Source: Sphingobacteriales bacterium (GTDB lineage: Bacteria; Bacteroidota; Bacteroidia; Chitinophagales; UBA2359). Taken from it: a DNA stretch of 64,000 nucleotides. The notes under the pieces were generated by a model, which saw only the letters and a program-made list of their open reading frames with translations, was not told where the DNA came from and made no database searches. A program made the position numbers and the translations under genes. Of the stretch, positions 37,598 to 48,241 are shown piece by piece. The stretch spans positions 1 through 64,000 of the forward strand of contig JADKCK010000017.1 in the NCBI GenBank assembly GCA_016718845.1, given 5' to 3'. How positions within the stretch are numbered: the first letter of the stretch is position 1; every line of letters starts with the position of its first letter.

Positions 37598-40503
37598 ATG
37601 AAAAACCTTTTCTTCTTTTTTATCCTACTTTCTATTACCTTTTTAAACCCTTTGGCTGGTATAGCTTATGCTAGCGGTCCCGAAATTTGCGGTAATGGCA
37701 TTGACGACGACGGCGATGGACTAACCGATTGCGCCGACCCCGATTGCTATAACAACACTACTTGTTACCCACGCTTTAACTGCCCTAATGCCGCATATCT
37801 GTTCCAAAACTCGCCAACCGATGCTTATACCGTTAACCTCGAAAGTGGCACCTACACCTTAGCCAAAGATAATTTGATACCTACCGATGCCATAAACGGC
37901 ATTGGATACAATGTTAAAGACGGATACTTTTGGGGGTCAAGATCTTTAGATAGATACCTTGCTCGGATTGATGCCAACTTTAACGTGGTGTCGTTTTACA
38001 TCCCAAATCTACCAACCGACAACTTTTATGTAGGCGATGTGGACAACAACGGCATATTGTATTTGGGCAAAGGTACCAATGCTTTGTATAAAGTTGACCT
38101 TAACCCCGCCTCGGCTACCTACCTAAGCTACCTAGGGCAACTTAACCTAACGGCATCGCTAAACAACCACGACATGGTGTTTAACCCAAACGATGGCTTT
38201 ATCTACTCGGTACAAAAAAATACCAATAAACTTATCAAAGTAAACCCCACTACTGGTGCTGTAAGCCTATATGGTCCAATACCCGCCCTTAATGGCAATA
38301 CCGATACCTACGGAGCTATCTATATGAGCCAAGATGGTACTATATATGTATCTAACAATACCACCGGCGTTATCGTTTATGTGTCGCAGGTGCAACTGAT
38401 TAACTCAAACGCAAACATACAAAGCGGCGTATTTGCTTATGGTCCTGCTAGTAGCACCAACGACGGCGCCAGATGCCCACAAGCCATAGTATTGCAAGAG
38501 GTTTGCGGTAATGGCATTGACGACGACGGCGACGGCTTAAGCGATTGCGACGACCCCCTTTGCGGCGGAGGCACACTGTCGTTGGTACGCACAACTTGTG
38601 CCACCAATTTTTTAACCTACAGCGCCGACTTTAACACCAATGGCACTTTAACAAGCACCAGCGCAGGTACTATATCGGGCAGTGGAGTAAGTAATGTGCC
38701 TTCGGGTACAAACATAGTGGTAACGGCTACCTACAACGGCTGCCAAACACAAATCGAGGTGGCATCGCCCGAAGGCTGCATACCACCTACGCCTGTTACA
38801 TCGGGTGGCGAGGGCGGATTGGAAAGCAATGGCTCTTTATCTGCCCAAATTGCACAACGTAGTTTGTATCGGCTAAAAAACAATACCGCAAACACCTACA
38901 ACCACGCCAATTTGTTGCCACTTTATCGCCAACAAACCCACAACACACGCAACGACGAAATAAACCTCGAAAACCTAATACCCAATATTAGTTTGGATAA
39001 TGCCACTACGCCACACCTCACCACACCCACCGATTTGCTAAGTATCACAAACGCCCAAAAAATACTCGCGGTTGATTATCTCGACAACACCAACAACCGC
39101 ATTGCCGCTGTGTTAGCTACCCAAACACCACAAAATATTTACGACCACACCAAAGCCATCTGCGACCGACTACACGGGGCTACCCTGCAAAGTATTGCCT
39201 TAGTACCCATCGAAGAGTACTCGATTGCCCAAATGACCATCGACCACCCCAATCAACAACGCGAGTATGCCCTTACCTTCTCAGTTTGGCGCGATGCCGA
39301 AGGAAACTGGAACCTAGAAAACTATTGGGCGATAGCGGATTATCCAACACACGAAACTTACTACAATTTTCAGGTTTGGACACAAAGCCCACAATATACC
39401 AAACAACTAGCCGAAGCCATTTTGCAAAACCTTAAACAATTTGGCGAACTTAACCACAGCGACACACAAGCCCAACTGCCTAGCGTTTTTATCAAAAAAG
39501 GCGAATACCAAAATGGCAAACTGTTGCTTACTGTGCAAAACAATAGCAAAGCTACTAACATGGAGTTAACGGGCACAGCCGCATTAACCGAAACACCCAA
39601 CGAACCGATTGGACACAATCGGCAAGCATCGACCCTACCAACACCACCCAATACATTAGCGTTAATACCAACAACTTGTTTGATGTAGGTTTTACCCTAA
39701 CCAACAACAAAGACAACCGCGCCGATGTACTGTATATTGCCGACGGAGCTTGGGGATTAGATTACGAACAAACAGGGGCAAATGTTAATCGGTTTGTTAT
39801 TCAAAACAACCAAACCAATAACATACCCAGCAACCAACAATTTAACATCCAACGAAACGTGTCGGTAGAGGCACAAGTACAAAGCTATTTAAGTGTGTTT
39901 AGATTTTTGCGCCCCTCGGGGCAAGCCATTGATGTAAGCACTTTTAATGCCCTTAGCTTTGAGGCACAAGGCAACGATACCATAAGTGTTACTTTGGTAA
40001 AAGAATCGGTGAGCAACTTTGCCGACCAACCACATCTAAGCATTGCACTCGATGCTAACAAAAGAAGTTATACATTGCCATTTGCTCATTTTATAACTAC
40101 CAACAACACCTCGTGGGTAGCCAACGACATTAAAGCACTTATCTTTACCGTAAAAAGCAAAAACGGGGCAGTTAAAAACATTACTTTTGATATAGCACAA
40201 GTGGCATTTAAAAACACCGATGTGCCAAACGCCAATCAATTAAGTACTACATCGGCTGTGGTTGTACCAAACCCGTTTAGTAATACTACTAACATTGCAT
40301 TTTACCAAGATAGCAATGCCAAAGCCACCTTTTATTTGTTTGATGTAACGGGCAGATTAATGGCACAACAACAAGCTAACTATCTGCAAGGCTACAACAG
40401 TTTTGAGCTACAACGAAACAATTTAGCTAGCGGCGTTTATTTTTACGCAATTACTGTAGATAACGGACGCAATGGCTACACAGGCAAAATAATAGCTTGG
40501 TAA
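37598..40503 (+). CDS. secreted surface protein with T9SS sorting domain, frame break near 39.64 kb
   Basis: Signal peptide MKNLFFFFILLSITFLNPLAGIAYA (ATG 37598). Two calcium-binding-like motifs EICGNGIDDDGDGL-TDCADPDC and VCGNGIDDDGDGLSDCDDP flank a beta-propeller-like domain (about 38-250). A variable region follows, then a carbohydrate-binding-like beta domain and a type A T9SS C-terminal domain (VVPNPFSNTTNIAF ... LFDVTGRLM ... GVYFYAITV ... GKIIAW). The frame breaks near 39620-39650, where IDPTNTTQYISVNTNNLF is the expected joined reading. About 968 residues. Exported to the cell surface by T9SS; ligand unknown. Confidence 0.78.
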
Positions 40504-40525
40504 TGTAGTAACACCACAAAAAAAA

Positions 40526-40571
40526 GCACAAAAAAATCCTCCTGATTTAATTATCAGGAGGATTTTTTATG
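40526..40571. terminator. bidirectional terminator
   Basis: Stem AAAATCCTCCTGAT...ATCAGGAGGATTTT with A and T runs, between the surface protein and the LytTR gene. Confidence 0.85.
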
Positions 40572-40604
40572 CCAATGCAGTTCCACTAGCAAATAGCCAA
40601 TCAC

Positions 40605-41309
40605 TTACAGCATATTTATTTTGTTCATTAACAATGGGCGATGCGCTCGGCTGATAGGTATCATTTTGTCGGCTACTACCAAGGTGGTATCTTCAATATC
40701 CACAATTTTAGATAGGCTAACAATGTATGCCCTATGTACTTTTATAAATCGGTCGGTGGGTAGTTTTTCGTCAATAGCCTTAATAGTGCCATGTACCATA
40801 AACGACGATTTAGGTGTTTTAATGCGTAGATAATCGCCAACGCTTTCTATGTACAAAATATCATCGAAATTAATACGTACAAATCTGCCTTCGGTTTTTA
40901 CAAAAATGTCGTTGCTGGTATTATTGATAGGTGTAGCAAGGCTAACATTTTTTTGGTGTGCTTCGAGGGCTTTTTGTACGGCTTGTTCTAGCCGAGGGAA
41001 AGTGATGGGTTTTTTTAGATAATCGGATACATGGTATTGGTAGGCATCAAAGGCGTACTCGGTTTTGCTAGTTGTTAAAATAACTTGCGGCATAACGGGT
41101 AGCCTATCGAGCAGTTGTATACCCGACAAGCCGGGCATTTCGACGTCTAAGAATAGCAAATCCACAAAATCGTCTTCTAGAAATGTTAAGGCAGTTTCTG
41201 CGTTTTCGAAGGTATCAACTATTTCTAGGGCATCTAATTTTTCGCATAGCCGTTGCAACGATTTGCGTGCCATTGGTTCGTCGTCAACAATAATGCAGCG
41301 CATTTTCAT
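40605..41309 (-). CDS. LytTR-family response regulator
   Basis: 234 residues. Receiver domain (1-120) with VDDEP, phosphoacceptor Asp55 in FLDVEMPG, Thr in TTSK and Lys in LKKPI; LytTR DNA-binding domain (about 135-232) with FVKTEGRFVRI, DILYIESVGDYL and FIKVHRAYIVSL. It likely controls genes by binding direct repeats at promoters. It is last in a three-gene run, 50 bp after the hybrid kinase. Confidence 0.9.
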   Translation of the reverse strand: MKMRCIIVDDEPMARKSLQRLCEKLDALEIVDTFENAETALTFLEDDFVDLLFLDVEMPGLSGIQLLDRLPVMPQVILTTSKTEYAFDAYQYHVSDYLKKPITFPRLEQAVQKALEAHQKNVSLATPINNTSNDIFVKTEGRFVRINFDDILYIESVGDYLRIKTPKSSFMVHGTIKAIDEKLPTDRFIKVHRAYIVSLSKIVDIEDTTLVVADKMIPISRAHRPLLMNKINML

Positions 41310-41359
41310 GTTGTTAAAAATAAAGTTGGTTGATGAAGAAATGTAAAACTAAAAAGTGT

Positions 41360-43876
41360 TTAGGTGGCAATAACGCAAAAGTCTTTTAGTCGTTGCCATT
41401 CGGTTTGTAAAATGGGTGTGTAGGTTTGCAGGTCGTGGTTTACTTTTTCGATAGCCTGTGCTATGTTGGGCAGATTATCTACTGGGTGTTTTCGGGTGGC
41501 TTGTTCAATGAGTAGTAATAATGGTTCGAGCCACGTTAGACCCACCATAGCCACAGTAGGTTTAAGTTTGTGGGCTAATTTTTGCACTTCTTCCCATTTT
41601 TCTGCATCAAAAAGGTTTTGTAGTATCGGAAAATCGGGCAACACATCGTTCAAAAAGGTGTCGAACATTTCGTGGGCATGGTTCATGTCGTCTTCATAGA
41701 AGATGTCTAAGAAGCTACTATCTAGTTGTTCGTTAAATTTAAAGGTGTGTTCTACTTCGCCGTTAAGGTTGTCGATAGCGTTTGGTGCGTACTTTATTAG
41801 CAGTTGTTTGAGTTGGGTAGGTGCAAACGGTTTGGTTAAAAAATCGTTCATGCCTACTCCTAATGCTTTGTGTTTTTGGTCTATTAGTGCCGATGCGGTA
41901 AGGGCTATAATTGGCGTTCGTTGGTTGTGGTTGTGGGTGTTTCGTATGGCAATAGTGGCGTTATAGCCGTCCATAATGGGCATTTCCAAGTCCATTAGTA
42001 TTAGGTTATAGGCTTTTTTTTGTACTAAAGCCAATGCTTCGCTGCCATTTGCGGCTATGTCAAAGGGTATTTTCCACTTTTGTAGTAAACCCAACACATA
42101 CCGTTGGTTCATTTCGTTGTCTTCTACAACCAGTACATTTAATTGGTTAAGTGGCACGTGGTTAGTCACAGATTCGGGTATGTTTGTGGCTGTTTGTAGT
42201 TCTACATTGCCTCCATCGGCATAGCTAAGGGTAAAGGTGATGCTGGTGCCTTCGCCTAATTCCGATTGTGCTTTTATGGTACCGCCTTGTAGTTCTATTA
42301 GTTCTTTTACAATAGCCAAGCCCAAGCCAGTGCCACGGTGTTGTTGTTGTCGGTTGTTGTCTACCTGTTTAAATTTCTGGAAAATCATGGGTAGTTTTTC
42401 CGAGCTAATGCCAATACCTGAGTCGTATACTTTAAACTCGATGGCTACTTTGCCTTCTTGTCGTTTTAGCAATCGGGTGCTAATGCCAATGTGTCCGGTT
42501 TCGGTAAATTTGAGCGAGTTGCCCAATAGGTTTAGTAGTATTTGGTTAAGTAATAGTTCATCGCCAATTACTAAGCCATCTATTCGGGCATCAATCATTG
42601 CCTCTACTTGAAGTTCTTTTTCGTTGGCACGCATCTGAAAAGTTTTTTGTAGGGTGCGCACCAAGCCAATGAGGTCAAAGGGTTTGTTTTGTATTTCTAT
42701 TTTGCCGGCTTCTATTTTGGCGATATCTAAAATGTCCGAGATTAGTCCGTGCAAAATGTTACTGGCATTTTTAAGTACATCTAAATATTCGCGTTGTTGT
42801 TTGGTAGGTCGGGTATCGTACAAAAGGTGTGCCATACCAATAATGGCATTAAGTGGGGTGCGTATTTCGTGGCTCATGTTTGCCAAAAATTCTTTTTCGG
42901 CATATTGGGCGTTTTCGGCAATTATTTTGGCTTCTTTTAGTTCGGTTTCCATTTGTTTTCGTTGGGTAATATTTAGGTGTATCCCCATCGAGCCTGTTAT
43001 TTCTTTGTTGGTATTAAAAATGGGTGCGCCGCTAATAACTACCCATATAAGGCTACCATCTTTGCGCAACATTTGCACCTCGTAGTTACTGGCTTCGCCT
43101 TTGTTTCGGGTGTCTGTTTGTTCTTCGAGTGTCTTTTTCGATTGCTCGGTTAAAAGCAAGTCGGCGGCATTTTTACCTACAATTTCGGCTTCGTTATAGC
43201 CTGTCATTTCGCAAAAACGTTGGTAGGCGCGCACTATCAAGCCGTTGTTGTCTACCTCTAAAATACCCAACTCCATGTTTTCTATTACGCCGCGGTATTT
43301 TTCTTCGCTTAGTTTAATTTGTTCTTGAGCTAATCGTAATTGGGTTACATCGCGGTATTGCCAACAATGACCAATGTAATCATCGTCGTAAAAAATAGGC
43401 ACATAGTTGCGCTCCAAAATTCTGCCATCTGTGGTGTACAGTTCATCGCCCAAAACAAGCGCTCGTTTGTCAAGTAGTTGGTCAATGCGGCTAACAAAAT
43501 AATCGGCATCAACAAAAAGATTTTTGATTTCATGAACAGCGGCTTCGCAGTCGGCTCCTATTAGTGCTTCGGGGGCAACCGGAATGCTAAATATGCTGCA
43601 AAAAGCTTTGTTGGTTAGCATCATTCGGCGGTTTTCGTCCTCTAACAATATGCCATATTGTAGGTTGCTGATAAAGGTTTCTAACCTGCGTTGGCTTTCT
43701 TTAAGGGCTTTGGTGCGCTGTTCAACGGTATTTTCGAGGTCTTCGTTGTTTTTTTTCAATAATTCGCTTGCTTCAAACAGTTCAAAGGCTTTGTCTTCTA
43801 AAATAGCCTCTGCTTGTATTCTTGCATTTTTTTCGCGCTCCCATTTGCGCTGCCATATAGCTATTTCTTTATTCAT
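41360..43876 (-). CDS. hybrid histidine kinase (PAS-PAS-HisKA-HATPase-REC-HPt)
   Basis: 838 residues, no transmembrane segment, so cytosolic. N-terminal coiled coil (about 1-65, WQRKWEREKNARIQAEAILEDKA), two PAS domains (about 66-185 and 190-305), H-box with His336 (NMSHEIRTPLN), N-box NLLGNSLKFT, G-box GTGLGLAIVKEL, a receiver domain with Asp629 (ILMDLEMPIMDG) and an HPt domain with His769 (AHKLKPTVAMVG). A complete phosphorelay in one chain. It starts 8 bases after the H-NOX stop codon. This coiled-coil N-terminus is common in kinases beside H-NOX genes. Confidence 0.92.
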   Translation of the reverse strand: MNKEIAIWQRKWEREKNARIQAEAILEDKAFELFEASELLKKNNEDLENTVEQRTKALKESQRRLETFISNLQYGILLEDENRRMMLTNKAFCSIFSIPVAPEALIGADCEAAVHEIKNLFVDADYFVSRIDQLLDKRALVLGDELYTTDGRILERNYVPIFYDDDYIGHCWQYRDVTQLRLAQEQIKLSEEKYRGVIENMELGILEVDNNGLIVRAYQRFCEMTGYNEAEIVGKNAADLLLTEQSKKTLEEQTDTRNKGEASNYEVQMLRKDGSLIWVVISGAPIFNTNKEITGSMGIHLNITQRKQMETELKEAKIIAENAQYAEKEFLANMSHEIRTPLNAIIGMAHLLYDTRPTKQQREYLDVLKNASNILHGLISDILDIAKIEAGKIEIQNKPFDLIGLVRTLQKTFQMRANEKELQVEAMIDARIDGLVIGDELLLNQILLNLLGNSLKFTETGHIGISTRLLKRQEGKVAIEFKVYDSGIGISSEKLPMIFQKFKQVDNNRQQQHRGTGLGLAIVKELIELQGGTIKAQSELGEGTSITFTLSYADGGNVELQTATNIPESVTNHVPLNQLNVLVVEDNEMNQRYVLGLLQKWKIPFDIAANGSEALALVQKKAYNLILMDLEMPIMDGYNATIAIRNTHNHNQRTPIIALTASALIDQKHKALGVGMNDFLTKPFAPTQLKQLLIKYAPNAIDNLNGEVEHTFKFNEQLDSSFLDIFYEDDMNHAHEMFDTFLNDVLPDFPILQNLFDAEKWEEVQKLAHKLKPTVAMVGLTWLEPLLLLIEQATRKHPVDNLPNIAQAIEKVNHDLQTYTPILQTEWQRLKDFCVIAT

Positions 43877-43884
43877 GCCAATTA

Positions 43885-44427
43885 TTAAAGGTTACGGGTG
43901 ATGATAAATTCTACGCTACTGCCGTCTTCTGTCAAAAGTGTGTGGGTTATGTGTGCTGTTTCGTTGAAGTGCCTAAAACAACCCTCCATTAGCCCCAACC
44001 CAAATGCCCACATTTTGCGCTCCGACGAATACACCATGCGCAATTGGTCGGGCGATAATATCTCGGTTTCAAAGTAAGGTAGTTCGGCATCGGGATACAG
44101 TTTGCGTACCTCTACATGTATATACGACTCAATGGCACTTAACAGCTCAAAAGCACTATTTATGTTTACTAAATGCTTTTTATATCCACCCATTAAGGTG
44201 TCGAATAACTGATTGCCGTATAGCCTTAACAAATCGTTGGTAGGTATACTTGTTTCGTGGCTCAAATTGCCCAACAACAACATCATCTCGGCATGGTCGT
44301 AGGTGCCAACAGCCGTATAACTGCCTTTTGAGGGTAAATCCGATTTTTCGATAATCGTGTCTACCATTTCATAGCCAAATCGTTCTTCTACAAGGTCTAA
44401 AAATTCGGTGAAAACAATGCCTTTCAT
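43885..44427 (-). CDS. H-NOX heme nitric-oxide/oxygen sensor
   Basis: 180 residues. H-NOX domain with N-terminal MKGIVFTEFLDLVEERFG, GTYDHAEMM, proximal heme ligand candidate His104 (SYIHVEVRKLYPDAELP) and the heme-propionate motif Y-x-S-x-R at Tyr133/Ser135/Arg137. Bacterial H-NOX proteins bind NO and control a partner kinase or cyclase. The hybrid kinase is the next gene downstream, so this should be its sensor. A C-terminal stretch (155-180) is short, without a fused effector domain. Confidence 0.93.
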   Translation of the reverse strand: MKGIVFTEFLDLVEERFGYEMVDTIIEKSDLPSKGSYTAVGTYDHAEMMLLLGNLSHETSIPTNDLLRLYGNQLFDTLMGGYKKHLVNINSAFELLSAIESYIHVEVRKLYPDAELPYFETEILSPDQLRMVYSSERKMWAFGLGLMEGCFRHFNETAHITHTLLTEDGSSVEFIITRNL

Positions 44428-44819
44428 TTGTTATTAATTTTATAGTATTGAAATGTGCAAATAATAATGGAGCAAGTGTTGATCAAAAAATGTGCCAAAG
44501 GCTACCTGCTACCCGCAATAAATAAATAATTTGGGGTAATGCATCAGTCGTTTTGCATTTACTTGGCAACATATGGCTAAAACGGGCGCTAAGGTACAAC
44601 AAATTGAGCTAAATATCCAAATAATCGACCATAAATGTCATGATTTTGTTATTTTTCTGAAAAATGCCATTGTTTGCCGTTTGGCTACTTAATAGGCTAA
44701 CAACAATATGGCAATGCAACGGTTACCTCTGAAAAGGGTGGACCCTATTTTAACGTTATTTAGGACACAGATTTTACGGATTAGACACGGATAAGATGGA
44801 TTTTTATTTAGTGACTTAT
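44428..44819. other. intergenic region without a recognised gene
   Basis: AT-rich. Near 44585-44600 a TACCTTAGC sequence on the minus strand is a weak -7 candidate for the H-NOX operon. Nothing else stands out. Confidence 0.35.
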
Positions 44820-45201
44820 GTTACGCAGCCCATTTCAATAATTGAGTATTTTGCATTTTTATACCCAGTTTCCTATTTTGTTTCTTTGGAACCGGCATTA
44901 TAGGAATTGGCGTTAAGAAATGGGCATAAATGTAGCGTTAAGAAAGATATACTGTTTGAAGCACGCCACACCGAGCTAAGAAATAAAACCGATAAGCAAA
45001 GCGTTTGGCGTGCAAGTTTATATCTTTTAGCGGAATGTTGCACATTTTAGCCAATTCCTATACAGCCTTGACTTTTTTGGTTACTTTTTTTGTCAAGAAA
45101 AAAAGTAACAAACTTTTAATGGGTAGATAATCAGTAATAAAACGACAATAAAGTAGCAACAAAGCCCCATGCCACTTAATTAGGTAACACCCCTGCGTAA
45201 C
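44820..45201. mobile_element. MITE-like element, copy 2 (inverted relative to copy 1)
   Basis: Inverted ends GTTACGCAG and CTGCGTAAC. Long stretches equal the reverse complement of 26058-26451, including GGCATTATAGGAATTGGCG, AAAGATATACTGTTTGAAGC and AGCGGAATGTTGCACATTTT. There is no coding capacity. Flanking duplications are less clear here (AGTGACTT on the left, AGTGATT on the right). Confidence 0.7.
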
Positions 45202-45328
45202 ATGAGTGATTGATAGGAGTACTATTTTTGAAAAAAACTTTTTACACCCAAAATGTATCCATTGTAAACAAAAAAAAACTTACCTTTATGCCCTCTTGTT
45301 TATTACGCTAAAACCTAACTTACCAACC

Positions 45329-48241
45329 ATGTTAAATTGTAAATTTATTGTTTATTGCCTGTTGTTGTGTGCCCTAATGGCTAACAACACACCCACTAAT
45401 GCCCAAGACCACAATGGGCAGTTGCCGCATCAACTTACACCCGCTGAGCAACAGCAAATGCCCGCCTATTTGCAACACCAACGAGCCAACCGCAGTGTGG
45501 CACAACCGCCCGCATCGGCAGTGCGCACACCCGCCGAATGGGAAGAAACTCAAGGATTACTAATTACTTGGACAAGCTACCCCAGCATATTGCGCGAAAT
45601 AGTGCGTTATGCCCGCGAAGAATGTACCGTATACATTGTTACCGACAATGCAACAAGCACCCAAAACTATTTAACAGCAGGGGGCGTGTCGTTAAACAAT
45701 GTAGTGTTTTTGAACGAGCCGTATAATAGCGTATGGATTTGCGATTATGGTCCTTGGTCGGTGTATACCAACGATGTAGATACCCTGTCGATAGTAGATT
45801 GGGTGTATAACCGCCCACGACCCGCCGACGATGCAATACCCCAATCGGTTGCCGATTATCTGACATTACCTTTTTACGAAACCGCTACCCCCTACGAGTT
45901 AGTACACACAGGGGGCAATTATATGGTAGATGGTTTAGGTACGGCTTTTTCGTCGAAACTAATTTTGGACGAAAACCCCAGCCTTAGTAACTCGCAAATA
46001 GACCAAATTATGCACTCGTTTATGGGCATTGACCGATACATAAAAATGGAAACCTTGCCCTACGATGGCATACACCACATAGACATGCACCTAAAACTGC
46101 TCGACGAAGAAACCTTATTAGTAGGGCAATACCCCAGCGGCGTGTCCGATGGTCCGCAGATTGAAGCCAACATCAACTACATTTTAAACAACTACCAAAC
46201 ACCTTTTGGCAACCCATACAAAATTGTGCGCATACCCATGCCACCCGACGCCAGCAACGATTACCCCAACAATGGCGGCGATTACCGCACCTTTACCAAC
46301 TGCGTGTTTATTAACAAAACTGTGTTAGTACCTACCTACGAACAAGAGTACGACACCACCGCCTTGCGCATTTTACAAGAACAACTGCCGGGCTACCGCG
46401 TACAAGGCATAGATTGTAATGGCATTATATCGGCATCGGGGGCTTTGCACTGTATAACCAAATTGGTGCATACCGCCAACCCCTTGCTAATTGCTCACCC
46501 ACGCCTGCGCGACACTTATTTTGTTGCCGACCGCACCGTTACAGCACGCATACAGCATAGGTCGGGCATAAACAACGCTACCCTTTATTGGACAACTAGC
46601 CTCACCGACCCACCATCGCCCTACCAAATACCCATGATACTTACCGACCCCATTAACAACCTTTGGACAGCCACCCTACCCGCCCAAGCCGCAGGCGCTA
46701 CCGTTAGCTATTACATAGAGGCAGTTGCTAACTCGGGCAAAACACAAGTACGACCACTTACCGCCCCCGAAGGTATGTACAGTTATAGGGTGTTGCCTTT
46801 AACTGCCCCACCAACAGCCCTATTTACGGCATCTGCCACCCAAGTATGCACGGGGCAATTGCTTAGTTTTACCGACCAATCTACGGCAGGCATTACCCAA
46901 TGGCAATGGGCATTTGAGGGCGGCACACCTGCCACATCTACCCAACAACAACCTACCGTAAGTTTTGCAACGGCTGGCAACCACACAGTTACCCTAAGCG
47001 TTACCAACGCATTAGGCACTAACTCGTTTAGCCAAACTATTAGCGTTACCGAGCTAATAGGCAACCAGCCTTTTTTGCAAGATTTTACCGATGGAATAGG
47101 CACTGTTTGGAGTAGTATTAACCCGCAAAGCGATGCATACACTTGGGAGCTAACAACAGGCGTGACCTGCGCCCAAAGCGCCGTAGCTATTAATAACTAC
47201 GAAAACGACAATACCGGAACCGAAGATGTACTATCGGCAACTTTTGATTTAACTAACCTAAGCAATACCACCCTAACATTTAGGGTAGCTTATGCCCCCT
47301 ACAACAATACCTACGCCGACCGCCTACAAGTTAGGGTATCTACCTGCGGCACCCAAGCACAAATACTGTACAATAAAGCAGGCAACACCTTAGCTACTGC
47401 ACCCGCCCAAAGCAATGCCGCATTTGAACCCAACGGCTGCACACAATGGCGAACCGAAACCGTAGATTTAAGCGCCTTTGATGGACAAATAATAACCATT
47501 AACTTGGTGGATATTAACGGCTATGGCAACTATTTGTACCTCGATGATATAGCTATTACCGGCAATGCCAGCAACCCACCAATTACCGTTAAGGCAAAAA
47601 TATGGCTCGCGGGGGCTTATTTGGTGGCAAACGCCCAAATGAGCAACACCTTAAACACCAATAACCTACTGCCCTTAGAGCAACCATTTAACCGCGAACC
47701 TTGGCAATATACTGGCACCGAAACACTAAACACTATGCCCGCAGGTGTAACCGATTGGGTATTGATAGAGCTACACAATGCCAATAACCCTTTACAGATA
47801 GTTGCCCAACGTGCCGCATTATTGTATACCGATGGCAGCATACGCGATATAGACGGTACCAATGGCGTAAACTTTTACGGCATTAACACCGCCGATACCT
47901 ATTATATAGCCATAAAACACCGCAACCATGTAGGTGTTATTAGTAGCATACCCATAAGCCTACCCAACAATGCCGCCTACGATTTTACCACTTCGCTCGA
48001 TGCTGTTTTGCACCCAAGCCAACTAAAACCCTTAGCTAGTGGCATTTATGGCTTGTTCGCCGCCGATGTAGATGCCAATGGCGTAGTAAACGTGGCAGAT
48101 TTTAACCGCTATGTGCAACAACTAAGCACAACAGGCTATAAAGATGCCGACCTTAACTTTGACGGAACCGTTACCCCCGCCGATTTTATGCTATACCTAC
48201 CCAATGCAAGCCAAACGGGTACACAAGAAATAAGAGAGTAG
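45329..48241 (+). CDS. secreted peptidylarginine-deiminase-like protein
   Basis: 970 residues (ATG 45329; signal peptide ends near TNAQ). Residues 65-385 are a guanidino-modifying enzyme domain of the agmatine/peptidylarginine deiminase type. Positions corresponding to the Porphyromonas PPAD catalytic set are present: Asp139, His250, Asp252, Asn315 and Cys375 (SGALHCIT). Arg162 and Arg164 (NRPRP) match the PPAD arginines that hold a C-terminal arginine substrate. After this come an Ig-like module, a PKD domain (about 490-570), a MAM-like domain (about 580-735), a Bacteroidota surface domain (KIWLAGAYL ... DWVLIELHNA) and a dockerin-like pair (DVDANGVVNVADF, DLNFDGTVTPADF). Likely function is protein citrullination outside the cell; no canonical T9SS tail is seen. 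Confidence 0.82.
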   Translation: MLNCKFIVYCLLLCALMANNTPTNAQDHNGQLPHQLTPAEQQQMPAYLQHQRANRSVAQPPASAVRTPAEWEETQGLLITWTSYPSILREIVRYAREECTVYIVTDNATSTQNYLTAGGVSLNNVVFLNEPYNSVWICDYGPWSVYTNDVDTLSIVDWVYNRPRPADDAIPQSVADYLTLPFYETATPYELVHTGGNYMVDGLGTAFSSKLILDENPSLSNSQIDQIMHSFMGIDRYIKMETLPYDGIHHIDMHLKLLDEETLLVGQYPSGVSDGPQIEANINYILNNYQTPFGNPYKIVRIPMPPDASNDYPNNGGDYRTFTNCVFINKTVLVPTYEQEYDTTALRILQEQLPGYRVQGIDCNGIISASGALHCITKLVHTANPLLIAHPRLRDTYFVADRTVTARIQHRSGINNATLYWTTSLTDPPSPYQIPMILTDPINNLWTATLPAQAAGATVSYYIEAVANSGKTQVRPLTAPEGMYSYRVLPLTAPPTALFTASATQVCTGQLLSFTDQSTAGITQWQWAFEGGTPATSTQQQPTVSFATAGNHTVTLSVTNALGTNSFSQTISVTELIGNQPFLQDFTDGIGTVWSSINPQSDAYTWELTTGVTCAQSAVAINNYENDNTGTEDVLSATFDLTNLSNTTLTFRVAYAPYNNTYADRLQVRVSTCGTQAQILYNKAGNTLATAPAQSNAAFEPNGCTQWRTETVDLSAFDGQIITINLVDINGYGNYLYLDDIAITGNASNPPITVKAKIWLAGAYLVANAQMSNTLNTNNLLPLEQPFNREPWQYTGTETLNTMPAGVTDWVLIELHNANNPLQIVAQRAALLYTDGSIRDIDGTNGVNFYGINTADTYYIAIKHRNHVGVISSIPISLPNNAAYDFTTSLDAVLHPSQLKPLASGIYGLFAADVDANGVVNVADFNRYVQQLSTTGYKDADLNFDGTVTPADFMLYLPNASQTGTQEIRE

